Source of the DNA: DSUN01 sp035527715
GTDB lineage: Bacteria > Planctomycetota > PUPC01 > DSUN01
Length of the DNA stretch: 54,692 nt
Direction of reading: 5' to 3'
Assembly (NCBI GenBank): GCA_035527715.1
Contig: DATKZY010000188.1
Coordinates: 1-54,692, forward strand
Numbering within the stretch: the first letter of the stretch is position 1; each line of letters starts with the position of its first letter. Position numbers and translations under genes: made by a program. Under the pieces are notes generated by a model, which did not search any database, was not told where the DNA came from, and worked only from the letters and a program-made list of their open reading frames with translations. Positions 7,478 through 16,107 of the stretch are shown one piece after another.

Positions 7478-8584
7478 GGCCCCACGAGCTTCATCAGTCC
7501 CGAACGGCGGCGCATTGTGTTTGTACAGTCTCATCTTCTTGTCAATCCACATGATCACCCCGTATTCGGGGATGGCCGCCGGCACGGGCATCTCGTACGG
7601 TGCCCAAGGCGGCCCCTTGTATCCTTCCACTTCCCGGTACTCGTTCTTCACGCTGTCGAATTCGTATAGCTCGTTAATGTTCGGAAACATCAGGTAACGT
7701 CCTGAAATCGGATCGACCACGAGCTTCCCGTGGCGGATGGTCATATCGAAAGGCAGATCCTTCAGAGGGGTGACGTTACCCTTGGCATCGACTTTCACGA
7801 CCGACCTGCTGTCATTGCCCGCGATCAGCAGCATCTCCTTGAGATAGGGGTTGTACCGGGCCAGGGCGTGCTGGGGGCTGAAGGGGATGTCGGCCAGGGG
7901 TTTCCATTCCTCGTTCTTCTCATCCAGGATCACGAGGCCTCCCCGCATGCCCTTCTTCTTCGTATCCAGGTGCGCCATGAGGCCCAGGCCAGGGAAGAAC
8001 TCCATGCTCATGCCCGAGCCCCCCGTGAACCTCGTCCACTTGTTCTCCGCCAGGTCGTACCGGTAGGTGTGGCCTCCGATACAATGGTAGAATGCGCCCT
8101 TGTCCGGATCGTACGCGTTCTTGCCATAGACATGGCCAAAGGCCGTCTCCCGCGTATCCTTGAAGGGACCCTCGCCGGGCACGCCTTTCTCAGGATCCCA
8201 GCCAAAGGGTCCGGGAATCACGCGCCATGTGTTGTTCGCCTCCGTGTAGGCGATGAACTTGAGCTGCTTGCGGAACCCCAGGTAAAGAAACTGGCCGGTC
8301 AGGGAATCCCAATGCCCGTCATCCGTCCACCCCGCAATGTGGTACCCTCGGAGTTTGCCGTCGGCCGACTGCCCCACAACGACCGCCATGAGCCCCTCGG
8401 GACGCTTGCACTCCACCTCCGCCCATGTCCCGGGTTTCATGCTCGCCGCGACCTTCGACAGTTCCGTCCTGCCCCTGCGCTTCGCGACCTCTTTCGCAAC
8501 ATCACCAGGACCTTCCGCGGCCATAGCCGCTGAACTGAACACAACCAGACCCAGCACACTTGCTGTCAGTGAATTCGGTTCCAT
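7442..8584 (-). CDS. Exported beta-propeller (kelch-like) protein, C-terminus rewritten by MITE
   Basis: 380 residues with a signal peptide (about 1-22, cleavage after AMA) and then spaced W/G motifs with blade-like strands (for instance GKNAYDPDKGAFYHCIGG and EWKPLADIPFSPQHALARYNP). This suggests a kelch or galactose-oxidase-like propeller. No catalytic residues are recognisable and no function can be named. The last dozen residues (ALGSDLKGVLPQ) and the stop codon are read from the terminal repeat of MITE copy A, so the native C-terminus has been replaced or extended. ATG at 8584 has a GAGGAT ribosome site. Base composition is somewhat less GC-rich than the neighbours. Confidence 0.72.
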   Translation of the reverse strand: MEPNSLTASVLGLVVFSSAAMAAEGPGDVAKEVAKRRGRTELSKVAASMKPGTWAEVECKRPEGLMAVVVGQSADGKLRGYHIAGWTDDGHWDSLTGQFLYLGFRKQLKFIAYTEANNTWRVIPGPFGWDPEKGVPGEGPFKDTRETAFGHVYGKNAYDPDKGAFYHCIGGHTYRYDLAENKWTRFTGGSGMSMEFFPGLGLMAHLDTKKKGMRGGLVILDEKNEEWKPLADIPFSPQHALARYNPYLKEMLLIAGNDSRSVVKVDAKGNVTPLKDLPFDMTIRHGKLVVDPISGRYLMFPNINELYEFDSVKNEYREVEGYKGPPWAPYEMPVPAAIPEYGVIMWIDKKMRLYKHNAPPFGTDEARGALGSDLKGVLPQ

Positions 8585-8646
8585 GTCATGGATCCTCGCG
8601 TACTCGGGGGCAGGTCTTCGTCTGGAACTCAGATCACGTGTGGCGG

Positions 8647-9090
8647 TCAGGTAATCGTGGCGCGCAATGGCGAGTTAAAGGGCGGACCAATACGCTTCCT
8701 CCGGACCAAGAGATAGCCGAGCTTCTGCAGGGCTCGGCTGAGGGCGGCGCGCGCCACAGCGGCTCGCGCTCGGGTGTCGAGTTCTGCGTCTGGGCTGAGG
8801 CCGAGTTCGGCTCGGACTCGGGTTTCCATGTCGTTGACGGTGGCCTGGAAGGCCTGGCGTTCTTCGGGGCTGATGGGTGTGCGCGCGAGCCAGGCTTCCT
8901 CGGGGCTCGGGCCGTTGGGGCCCCAGGGCATGGTGGTGTGGTTGCCCTGGCTTCGGGCGGCTTCGAGGTCGTCGGAGGTCCAGCCGCCGGGTCGTCCATG
9001 GCGTGCGGCCTCGTGGTGGACTCGCGTCTGTAGGGACCCGATGCCCGCTTCGGCGCTGCCATTATAGCGCGGGGTGCCAGGGGGTGACAA
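8647..9090 (-). pseudogene. Integrase/transposase C-terminal fragment
   Basis: 147 residues beginning SPPGTPRYNGSAEAGIGSLQ, the end of an rve-type integrase catalytic core: the P.YNG..EA.IG segment contains the last catalytic Glu. A helical C-terminus follows. The upstream two thirds with the DD residues are absent: the frame runs directly into the end of MITE copy B at about 9097 and meets a stop there. I infer a transposase decapitated by insertion or recombination at the MITE. The TTG at 9090 is only the first possible start. Confidence 0.6.
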
Positions 9091-9097
9091 AAGGGGT

Positions 9098-9410
9098 CTG
9101 GGGGTCAGACCTCAAGGGCGTGTTGCCCGAACCGCCTCGAGCGCGCAACGCCGCCGGAGCGACCCCGACGCCCCGAGGCCAGCCCCTACCGCGGTCATGC
9201 TGAGCGAAGCGAAGCATCTCTCCTGGCCCAGGGGTGCAAGCCCATCTCCGAAGGCGCGTTACACTTCCCAGGCCGGTAGGGGTTCTTCGCTCCGTGCCAC
9301 TTCGCTCAGCATGACCCCGGGACGGATGTCTGGCATGAAGCAGTCGTGGTGGCGCTGTGAAGGGCGAGCAGTCCCATTTGGGCAACATGCCCTCGAGGTC
9401 TGACCCTGGG
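9098..9410. mobile_element. MITE-like element, copy B
   Basis: About 313 bp. The left end (9098-9126) and inverted right end (9381-9410) match over about 28 of 30 bases (core GTCAGACCTC.AGGGC.TGTTGCCC). The interior is homologous to copy A, including the central segment ACCCCGGGACGGATGTCTGG shared near 9314 and 7381. The two copies bracket the beta-propeller gene and the integrase fragment as direct repeats about 1.9 kb apart. Confidence 0.78.
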
Positions 9411-9472
9411 CCGCGTCCAGGCCGCTTGGATGCTGTGCCTGGCACGGCAGGGGGAAGGGAGGAACGGCGGCG

Positions 9473-10191
9473 TCAGGCCCTCCGCCGCCGCCGACGACGC
9501 AGCAAGGCCAGCCCACCCAGAGCCAGCAACGCCATCGTGCTCGGCTCGGGCACCAGCGTGAGGGTCCCGTATGTCCCGAAGAACCTCGCCTCGGCATACT
9601 GCACGCTGTCGGCCGAGCCGCGCTGCGAGGTGACCAGCACCCGGTAGCTCGTGTAGACCCCCACGTCGCCCAACGACAGCAGGTCGCCGAAGGTGTCCCG
9701 GCTGCCCGCGAAGGCGTCGAGGCCCGTCGTGCCGGAGTACAGCAGGGCCCAACTGGCCCCCAGCGTCAGCGCGGTGCCGCTCGCGTTCGAGCCTTCCAGC
9801 GTGATCGTCAAGGGGTCGCGCTCGGCGGCGTCGTTGGCCGTCCGGAACTGGAACGCGGTCAGAACGGATGGGCCAAAGACGGGCGTGGCGTAGAAGCCCG
9901 TGCCGACGCCTTTGGTCGAGCTGAGGACGGTGCTATCGCCGTTCCCGAAGTTCAGGTACTTCGCGGTGTCGCGTCAATGGCATTGGCGGGCGACTGGGTT
10001 GCGGGGTACTGCCCTCCCCCGGTGCCGGCGCTTGAGGGCGTGCTGTTGCCGCCGGCCGTCGTGCTCCAGATGCCATAGATGGGGTCGCCCGGGTTCGTGA
10101 TAGGGTCAGCCGCCGCGTCGGACGCTGCCCCGAGCAACACGCCGAGCGCAGCCACGGTCGTGACGAGGCACTTGGCTATGGTCTGCACCAT
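9473..10191 (-). pseudogene. PEP-CTERM protein with single-base frameshift
   Basis: The N-terminal part (ATG at 10191, AGGG upstream) has a signal peptide ending AASDAAA and runs to a TGA at 9952. Shifting one base near 9970 (just after PANAID) restores a frame reading TAKYLNFGNGDSTV and on to the 112-residue C-terminal frame ending at 9473. The C-terminus has VPEPSTMALLALGGLALL and an arginine run, a complete PEP-CTERM tag. The rejoined protein would have about 239 residues. It was probably exported and exosortase-sorted, with a discoidin-like sandwich suggested by the SPANAID and LTITLEGSN segments. Either a recent mutation or an assembly error. Confidence 0.75.
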
Positions 10192-10363
10192 CAGTTGCCC
10201 TTTCAAGCCAGATTGTTGCCGCATTCTACTCGCCACTGCGTCGGCGTCAAGCACTTTTCCGCGCCAAGTCCGTGAGACTCCATAGCTATGCCTGACATGA
10301 GTGGCATGAAGGTGGCTCGAGCGCCTGGGGCGTCCAAGAGTCACCGGTTAGTGCCGCTGGGTC

Positions 10364-10403
10364 TCAGAGGATCAGTTCCCACGGGGTCAAAGTGATCCTC
10401 TGA
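10364..10403 (-). terminator. Terminator-like hairpin after the sigma factor gene
   Basis: A perfect 11-bp inverted repeat, TCAGAGGATCA (10364-10374) with TGATCCTCTGA (10393-10403), lies 22 bp past the stop of the sigma factor gene. Confidence 0.5.
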
Positions 10404-10424
10404 AGCGCTGGGGGACCCGGGGCG

Positions 10425-11273
10425 TCACGAGGCGGGCTTGCGCTCGCCGCCGAGGTACTGGTTGAGCTTGCGGAGGGCCTCGTTTTCGATCTGGCGGATG
10501 CGCTCGCGGGTGAGGCCGAGGCGCTCGCCAATCTCCTCGAGGGTCATGGGCGTGGCGTCCTCGATGCCGTAGCGCATGCGGAGCACCTGGGCCTCGCGCT
10601 CGCTGATGAGGTCGAGCAGCTCGCGGATCTTCTGCTTCTCGTCCTCGTCGAAGAAGCGCTGGTCGGGGCGCGGGGTGTTGCGATCCTCGATGACGTCGTT
10701 GAGGGACGACAGGACGTCGAGGCTGACGGGTTGGGTGGAGGTGCGGGTGGCGTTGACGATGCGCTTGATGACGCGCAGGTTGCTGGTGGGGATGCGGAGC
10801 TGGCCTGCGATCTCCTCGACGCTCGGGGGCCTGCCGAGCTTGGCGGTGAGGGCGGCGTCGGCGCTCTTCCAGTGGGCGATGGTCTCGACCATGTGCGCGG
10901 GGATGCGGACGATTTTGACGGTGTTGGTGATGGCGCGGCGGATGGCCTGCTTGATCCACCAGGTGGCGTAGGTCGAGAAGCGGCAGTCGGCCGCTGGCGA
11001 GAAACGCTCGACGGCTTTGAGGAGCCCGATGTTCCCCTCCTCGATAAGGTCGGCGAACGAGAGGCCGCGGCTGACGTAGTTCTTCGCGATGGAGACGACG
11101 AGGCGGAGATTGGCCTGCGCGAGGCGGTCCCGGGCGTGGGGGTCGCCCTGCGCCATCGCCTCGGCGAGGTCTTTCTCCTCCCTGGCGGTCAGCAAGGCGA
11201 TCTTGCTGATCTCGTGGAGGTACGACTCCAGACTCGCCTCGCGGCTGATCGCTCTGGGTCCGCCTGTCGCCAT
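10425..11273 (-). CDS. RNA polymerase sigma-70 family factor (RpoD/SigA-like)
   Basis: 282 residues: region 1.2 (SYLHEISKIALLTAREE, about 17-33), region 2 with NLRLVVSIAKNYVSRGLSFADLIEEGNIGL and the -10-binding YATWWIKQAIRRAI (about 102-115), region 3, and region 4 with the helix-turn-helix GLTRERIRQIENEALRKL. It lacks the long region 1.1 of a main RpoD, so it is a group-1/2-like primary or alternative vegetative factor; PVC bacteria often have several. ATG at 11273 is preceded by GGAGGTGAGG. It has its own strong promoter at 11302-11330. Confidence 0.93.
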   Translation of the reverse strand: MATGGPRAISREASLESYLHEISKIALLTAREEKDLAEAMAQGDPHARDRLAQANLRLVVSIAKNYVSRGLSFADLIEEGNIGLLKAVERFSPAADCRFSTYATWWIKQAIRRAITNTVKIVRIPAHMVETIAHWKSADAALTAKLGRPPSVEEIAGQLRIPTSNLRVIKRIVNATRTSTQPVSLDVLSSLNDVIEDRNTPRPDQRFFDEDEKQKIRELLDLISEREAQVLRMRYGIEDATPMTLEEIGERLGLTRERIRQIENEALRKLNQYLGGERKPAS

Positions 11274-11301
11274 CCTCACCTCCGGCCCACTTCCCTCTGG
11301 G

Positions 11302-11330
11302 ATTATAGGGGGCATGCGGGATCGAGTCAA
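11302..11330 (-). promoter_or_regulatory. Sigma-70 promoter of the sigma factor gene
   Basis: On the minus strand TTGACT (11325-11330), a 17-nt spacer and a perfect TATAAT (11302-11307) lie 29 bp upstream of the ATG. The -35 box overlaps the last codons of the upstream 2H phosphoesterase gene. Confidence 0.75.
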
Positions 11331-11941
11331 GCGGCCCCGCCCGCCGGCGGGGGGGCCGTGGCCGTGTCGGGCGAAGCGCCCGCGCCGAGCGGCACCACCT
11401 GCTCCACGCGGAACGGCTCGGCGGGCGCGCCCGAGCGCGCGATGAGGGCCACCTCGGCGACCTGGAACGCCAGCGGCTGCCAGGTCGCCGCGATCCGCCC
11501 GGCCACCCGGTCGGCATCGGCCACCGACTGGAAGCGTCCCACCGACACGTGGGGCGTGAACCCCCCGAAGAAGCTCGACACGTCGTCGCACCAGGGCATC
11601 GCCTGCTCGAGGCGGGCCTGGAGCGCCGCCAGCGGCTCGATGGGATCGAGCCGCAGCCAGAGCGTGACCGACTGGGCGCTGTGGGTGAATTTCCCGAACC
11701 CGCCCAGCGCGATCTCGAAGGGGGCCACCGCCGCGGCAGCGGGCCGCAGGAGGTCGGCCGCCTCGGCCAGGCGCGCTGCCGGCACAAATGGGTAGAGCAG
11801 TGTCACGTGAGGCATCCACCGCAGGAACTGCGGGTCATGCGTGCGTCGAATGCTCTGGATCGGCTCCCAGACCGCCTCGGGCGGAATGAGCACGGCGGCG
11901 GTCAAGGGCACCTTCAATTCTTGCTCAAGTGGCAGTTCCAC
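11327..11941 (-). CDS. 2H phosphoesterase (2'-5' RNA ligase-like)
   Basis: 204 residues with two H-x-T/S motifs, PHVTLLYPF (His45, Thr47) and PHVSVGRF (His131, Ser133), spaced as in the 2H phosphoesterase superfamily (ThpR/LigT). Members cleave 2',3'-cyclic phosphodiesters or 2'-5' linkages in RNA or nucleotide derivatives. The C-terminal 25 residues are Ala/Pro/Gly-rich and probably disordered. Start is GTG at 11941, 15 bp after the stop of the dehydrogenase gene, so the two are probably co-transcribed. Confidence 0.85.
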   Translation of the reverse strand: MELPLEQELKVPLTAAVLIPPEAVWEPIQSIRRTHDPQFLRWMPHVTLLYPFVPAARLAEAADLLRPAAAAVAPFEIALGGFGKFTHSAQSVTLWLRLDPIEPLAALQARLEQAMPWCDDVSSFFGGFTPHVSVGRFQSVADADRVAGRIAATWQPLAFQVAEVALIARSGAPAEPFRVEQVVPLGAGASPDTATAPPPAGGAA

Positions 11942-11956
11942 GGCATCCCCTGTGCG

Positions 11957-13870
11957 TCAAAGCCTCAGTTTCGGGCACACATTGAAGAGTTCTTCCTCGG
12001 CCTCGCGGGTCCAGAAGCCGTGCTCGTCGAGCTTCGCGGCCACGGTCGGGAAGTGCTTTGCCAGGTCGTGAAGCGGAATGAGGTCGGGCAAGGCCAGCTC
12101 GGGAAAGATGCAGATCTTGCCGCTGGTTTCGCGGTACATGACCTGGCGCATGGCCTCCCACACGCGGGCGAGGGGGCCGATGACGGCGACGGAGGTGTTC
12201 GGGCGCAGCTCGCCGCGCAGGGCTCCGACGACGACGCCCCGGAGGTCCTCGACGGCCGAGCCGCTGTTGCCGATGATCGTCACGCCGCGCTGGGAGAGGG
12301 CCGCGATGTCCACCGGCCCCTTGGTCCCCGCCTTGATTCCCGCGAAGACGTTGATCAGGCCGTCGCGGGCCACGAAGGGCTCGGTGGCCTTGATGGGCAT
12401 CCAGGCGGGGCAGAGGCCCACGATATCGTCCACGCTCTCCGGCTCCACGACGTCGGCCAGCCGGGTCTTGAGGGGGTTGACGAAGCGGATCTCGATCCCC
12501 TTGGCCTCGGCCTGCGGGCGGAAGAGCGTCTCGAGCAGTGCGAGGCGCGGGTCGTCAATCTCGGTCACGAGCATCGAGCGGGGCGGCTGGGGGGCGTCGA
12601 GCGCGGTCTGGAGCCAGATCTGCCCCATCGGCCCGCCGGCGCCGACGAAGATGGCCCGCCCGCCGGGCCTGAGCCGGGTGCGGCGCGGCTTCGCATAGGT
12701 CGCGGCAAGCGTCGCCTCCGTGTGGCCCAGGAACGACAGGCCCTTGTAGTGGATGGCCCCGACATCCAGGTTGGCATTCGTGCCCGCCGGGAATGGCGGC
12801 AGGAGCATCACCGCCCCCGTCGCCATCGCGTCGGCCGCGGCCTCGACGAGCGCGACCGATGCCTCGCGCAGCACGATGTCGTCCACCGAGCCCGTGCCGG
12901 GGCTGCGCCGGAGCGAAGCCATGTCCTCCACCACTTCGGCCTTGCACTCCCCGGCCAGTTCCGCGGCATCGCCCCCGGTGAGCAGCACGCGGGCGGCGCT
13001 CCGCGCGGCCTCGGCCACAAGCGCCTCATCTGCCTTCGTCGCGCCGAGGAACCAGGTGGTGCCGCCGGGCTTGAGGGCCGTGCGGTACTCGATCTTCGCG
13101 GCCACGCAGCCCCAGGGCTCGGAGAGGCCCGCCTCGGCGCGGCCGAGGTCGTTCTTCACGAACTGCCCGGCCTCGAGACGCTTCGCGTCAATGGGGATCA
13201 GGCAGTTGCCGCGGTCGTTGGCCAGCACCTCCTCGGGCAGGAGGACATATTGCTGCATCGCGCCGCGATGGAAGTAGCCGAAGGCGTGGCTCACGCCATC
13301 CACGTAGATGTCCGCCTGGATCACGTAGCGCTCGCCGATCTTCAGCCCGTGCCGCCGGGCGACGCCGTCGCCGATCTGGACGATTTCCAGGCAGGCCTCG
13401 TGGCCTGGGATGTTCGGCTCCTTCGCCAGGTCGCGGTTGAAGAGCCGCACGTGGGCGCCGCCCTGGTCAATCACCTTGCAGTCGGAGAAGCACAAGCAGA
13501 TGGCCTCCACCTTCGCCAGCGTCTCGCCGGGGCCGGGCTGGTACATCGGGATGCGCTGCGGGCGGAAGAAGCGCGCGAAGGGCGCCACGTCTATCAACTC
13601 GTGCGACATGAAGCTGATGAGATCGCGGGGGGCGGCCTCGGGCGGCGGAGCGCCTTTCGGGGCGAAGGTGCGGAAGAAGGCGGCCAGCGACTTGTCGGCC
13701 GACACCTGCCACGCCTCGAGCTGGTCCTTCGTCGCCCCGCGGGGCGGGCGGAGCGCCCTCGCGTCCAGCTCCGCCGACGACTTCGGCCCGGCGTACTCGC
13801 AGAAGTACCCCAGGCCGGTCCCGGTCAGCATGCAGGCCAGGGTCTCCTTCGGCAGCTCTCTATCCGCCAT
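11957..13870 (-). CDS. Long zinc-dependent MDR alcohol/polyol dehydrogenase-like protein
   Basis: 637 residues, well above the 340-410 usual for the medium-chain dehydrogenase family. About 100 residues of unique N-terminus precede a GroES-like domain with the IPGHEACLEIVQIG zinc/catalytic segment. Two Rossmann-type glycine motifs then follow (KPGGTTWFLGATK and GGRAIFVGAGGPMGQ). The overall pattern resembles sorbose-1-phosphate-reductase-like MDR proteins, so a sugar or polyol phosphate oxidoreductase role is plausible but unproven. ATG at 13870. It is the first gene of a pair with the 2H phosphoesterase. Confidence 0.78.
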   Translation of the reverse strand: MADRELPKETLACMLTGTGLGYFCEYAGPKSSAELDARALRPPRGATKDQLEAWQVSADKSLAAFFRTFAPKGAPPPEAAPRDLISFMSHELIDVAPFARFFRPQRIPMYQPGPGETLAKVEAICLCFSDCKVIDQGGAHVRLFNRDLAKEPNIPGHEACLEIVQIGDGVARRHGLKIGERYVIQADIYVDGVSHAFGYFHRGAMQQYVLLPEEVLANDRGNCLIPIDAKRLEAGQFVKNDLGRAEAGLSEPWGCVAAKIEYRTALKPGGTTWFLGATKADEALVAEAARSAARVLLTGGDAAELAGECKAEVVEDMASLRRSPGTGSVDDIVLREASVALVEAAADAMATGAVMLLPPFPAGTNANLDVGAIHYKGLSFLGHTEATLAATYAKPRRTRLRPGGRAIFVGAGGPMGQIWLQTALDAPQPPRSMLVTEIDDPRLALLETLFRPQAEAKGIEIRFVNPLKTRLADVVEPESVDDIVGLCPAWMPIKATEPFVARDGLINVFAGIKAGTKGPVDIAALSQRGVTIIGNSGSAVEDLRGVVVGALRGELRPNTSVAVIGPLARVWEAMRQVMYRETSGKICIFPELALPDLIPLHDLAKHFPTVAAKLDEHGFWTREAEEELFNVCPKLRL

Positions 13871-14040
13871 CGTGAGGCGTCTCCAACCACCCAGAACGGG
13901 AACGGCGCAACGGGCCTTTGCCGAGCACTCCCCTGATCTTAGAGGACCCGCCCGGCTATGTCAAGGAGCGAAAGCGGATGGGAGGGGGCCAACCATCCAT
14001 TCGCCCAACTCCCGGCCCTCCAGCTCGAGGCGAGTCCCCG

Positions 14041-14069
14041 TTGACTGCTGTCGCCATTTGCGCTAGCAT
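14041..14069 (+). promoter_or_regulatory. Candidate promoter of the UVR/URO-D pair
   Basis: TTGACT (14041-14046), 17-nt spacer, TAGCAT (14064-14069), 46 bp upstream of the ATG at 14116. Confidence 0.5.
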
Positions 14070-14115
14070 GCGGGACAGCCACGGCGGACCCGCACGCGCA
14101 ACAGGAAGAAGCCCG

Positions 14116-14910
14116 ATGGCGGTGGATGTCACAAGCATCTTCGATGAGTGGAAACACGACGCCAGCGACGAGAGCAAGAACGTCCGCTGCATCCGCGGCC
14201 ACGACGGGCGGCTGAAGATCCAGGTGCGCGTGCGCTGCGGCATCTTCCAGTGGGAGTTCGAGGGCCGCCCCGACGGCTCGACGCCACACGGCTGCCCGTC
14301 CCTTCTCGAGCACTACCGCGTGCGGCTTCGCGGCGCCAGCCGGCGGCGCGGCGCCCGCGCCGCCCTGCGCCTGTCCAAGGCCCAGGTCGAAGAGATCAGC
14401 GAAGAAATCATGGACTACTATCAGCGCCGCGTGCTCTTCTTCCGCCTCGGCGAATACGAGCGGGCCCGCAACGATGCGCAGCACAACCTGGACCTGTTGG
14501 ACATCCTTCGCAGCCACGGCGACGACTCCGAGGCCGTCGCGGAACACGAGAAGTGGCGCGCCTTCGTGATGATGGACCGCACCCGGGCCGAAGCCCTCGC
14601 GCTGTGCCAGAACGGCGCCTATCCCGACGCCGTCCACACGATAGACCGGGGCATCGCGGAGGTCGCCGACGTGTTCCGCAAGTACGGACGCGAGGATGTC
14701 ATCCCCATCAGCCAGGAGATCGCCACGCTCAAGGAGCTGAAGCTCCAGCTCCGCGAGGCCTACAGCATCCCGCTCACGCGCGAGGAGATCCTCGACGGCC
14801 TCCGCGAGCAGCAGGCCAAGGCCATCGCCGACGAGGATTACGAGCGCGCCGCCCATCTCCGCGACGAAATCGCCCAGTTCGAAAAAGGCGAGGAACAAAA
14901 GGCCACGTGA
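14116..14910 (+). CDS. UVR-motif protein of unknown function
   Basis: 264 residues. The N-terminal third has a small basic beta-rich segment (VRCIRGHDGRLKIQVRVRCGIFQWEFEG); the middle is helical and TPR-like (LGEYERARNDAQHNLDLLDIL). The C-terminus is a clear UVR motif (QQAKAIADEDYERAAHLRDE), found in UvrB/UvrC and in McsA-like regulators. The protein is neither UvrB nor UvrC, since no helicase or nuclease domain is present. ATG at 14116 with GGAAG upstream; the frame is open 66 codons further but without similarity. It ends 7 bp before the URO-D-like gene, which suggests translational coupling. Confidence 0.8.
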   Translation: MAVDVTSIFDEWKHDASDESKNVRCIRGHDGRLKIQVRVRCGIFQWEFEGRPDGSTPHGCPSLLEHYRVRLRGASRRRGARAALRLSKAQVEEISEEIMDYYQRRVLFFRLGEYERARNDAQHNLDLLDILRSHGDDSEAVAEHEKWRAFVMMDRTRAEALALCQNGAYPDAVHTIDRGIAEVADVFRKYGREDVIPISQEIATLKELKLQLREAYSIPLTREEILDGLREQQAKAIADEDYERAAHLRDEIAQFEKGEEQKAT

Positions 14911-14917
14911 AGCCCCA

Positions 14918-15994
14918 ATGACCCCCCGCGAAGCCTTCCACGCCCTCCTGCACTTCGAGCGCCCCGACACCCTCTGCCAGTTCGAGTGGGGCTACTGGCC
15001 CGAGGCCCTCGACCGCTGGCGCACCGAGGGCCTCCCCCAGGGCGTCGAGCCGTGGGACCACTGCGGCATCACCCACTACTTCCGCCCGCCCATCGAGATC
15101 TACCTCTACCCGCCTTTCGAGCGCCAGGTGCTCGAAGAGGACGATGAGACCGTCGTCGTCCGAACCGAGATGGGCATCCTCTGCCGCGAAAGCAAGAAGG
15201 GCCTCCGCCTCCCCCAGTTCCTCAAGCACCCCGTCGCCACCCGCGACGACTTCGAGGCCCTCAAGGAACGGCTTGACCCAAAGACCCCCGGCCGCTACCC
15301 CGCCGACTGGGACGAATGGGCGGCCGCGGCCCCCGACTTCCCCCACCTTCTCTGCCTCGGACGCCGCGAGAACGGCTTCTTCGGCTGGCTCCGCGAGCTC
15401 ATGGGCCTCGAGGGCCTGCTCATGGCCTACATCGAGCAGCCCGACCTCATCCACGAAATCTGCCGCTACCACGTCACCTACGTCCAGACCCTCTACGAGC
15501 GCGCCCTCCGCGACGTCGAGTTCGACTTCATCTTCCTGTGGGAGGACATGGCCTTCAAGAACGGCCCGCTCATCAGCCCGGACTTCGTCCGAACCTTCAT
15601 GCTCCCCTACTACCGCGAGATGATCGACTTCTATCGCCAGATGGGCGCGAAGTGGATTCTCCAGGACAGCGACGGGAACATGACGAAGCTCATCCCCCTC
15701 TTCCACGAGGCGGGCGTGGACGGCATGCTCCCCTTCGAGGTCGCGGCCGGGATGGACGTCGTAAAGGTCCGCGAGGCCTTCCCCAAGCTCCGCATCCTCG
15801 GCGGCATAGACAAGCGGGCGCTGTATGGGAGCAGGAAGGACATTGACCGCGAGCTGAAGGCCAGGCTCCCCGCCATGTTCCGCTCCGGCGGTTACATCCC
15901 TACCCTCGACCACCACGTCCCGCCCGAAGTGCCCTACGACAACTTCCGCTACTACCTCCGCCGCTGCCGCGAAATCTACGAAGCCCATTCCTGA
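14918..15994 (+). CDS. Uroporphyrinogen-decarboxylase superfamily protein (likely methyltransferase)
   Basis: 358 residues with the URO-D TIM-barrel pattern: FLWEDMAFKNGPLISPDFVRTFMLPYYREM in the middle, then a DSDGNMTKLIPLFHEAGVDGMLPFEV segment and the C-terminal LGGIDKRALYGSRKDI. PVC bacteria carry many such paralogues. The superfamily includes HemE and MtaA/MtbA/CmuA-type corrinoid:CoM or corrinoid methyltransferases. The absence of HemE's N-terminal arginine motif makes a methyltransferase role more likely than heme synthesis, and a corrinoid protein is encoded elsewhere in the window. ATG at 14918, 7 bp after the UVR gene. Confidence 0.82.
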   Translation: MTPREAFHALLHFERPDTLCQFEWGYWPEALDRWRTEGLPQGVEPWDHCGITHYFRPPIEIYLYPPFERQVLEEDDETVVVRTEMGILCRESKKGLRLPQFLKHPVATRDDFEALKERLDPKTPGRYPADWDEWAAAAPDFPHLLCLGRRENGFFGWLRELMGLEGLLMAYIEQPDLIHEICRYHVTYVQTLYERALRDVEFDFIFLWEDMAFKNGPLISPDFVRTFMLPYYREMIDFYRQMGAKWILQDSDGNMTKLIPLFHEAGVDGMLPFEVAAGMDVVKVREAFPKLRILGGIDKRALYGSRKDIDRELKARLPAMFRSGGYIPTLDHHVPPEVPYDNFRYYLRRCREIYEAHS

Positions 15995-16031
15995 CGCGAA
16001 AGCGGCCAATCCCTCTCGTGCTCATCTTCTC

Positions 16032-16060
16032 TTGACACTCCTGCCCTCACGGGGTATCAT
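16032..16060 (+). promoter_or_regulatory. Sigma-70 promoter of the kinase gene
   Basis: Perfect TTGACA (16032-16037), 17-nt spacer and TATCAT (16055-16060), 47 bp upstream of the kinase ATG. Confidence 0.75.
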
Positions 16061-16107
16061 CTATCCCGTGGGGCCACGGCGCTGCGGCGGCTTCCGGGGA
16101 GATCCAT

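Noticed and set aside
11549..13936. A 795-codon plus-strand open frame
   Set aside because: Antisense to the MDR dehydrogenase and the 2H phosphoesterase, whose motifs are unmistakable.
14116..14910. UvrB or UvrC fragment
   Set aside because: Only the short UVR motif is shared; no helicase, GIY-YIG or RNase-H-like nuclease domain is present.
14918..15994. HemE (heme biosynthesis uroporphyrinogen decarboxylase)
   Set aside because: The typical N-terminal arginine-containing motif of HemE is missing and no other heme genes are nearby.
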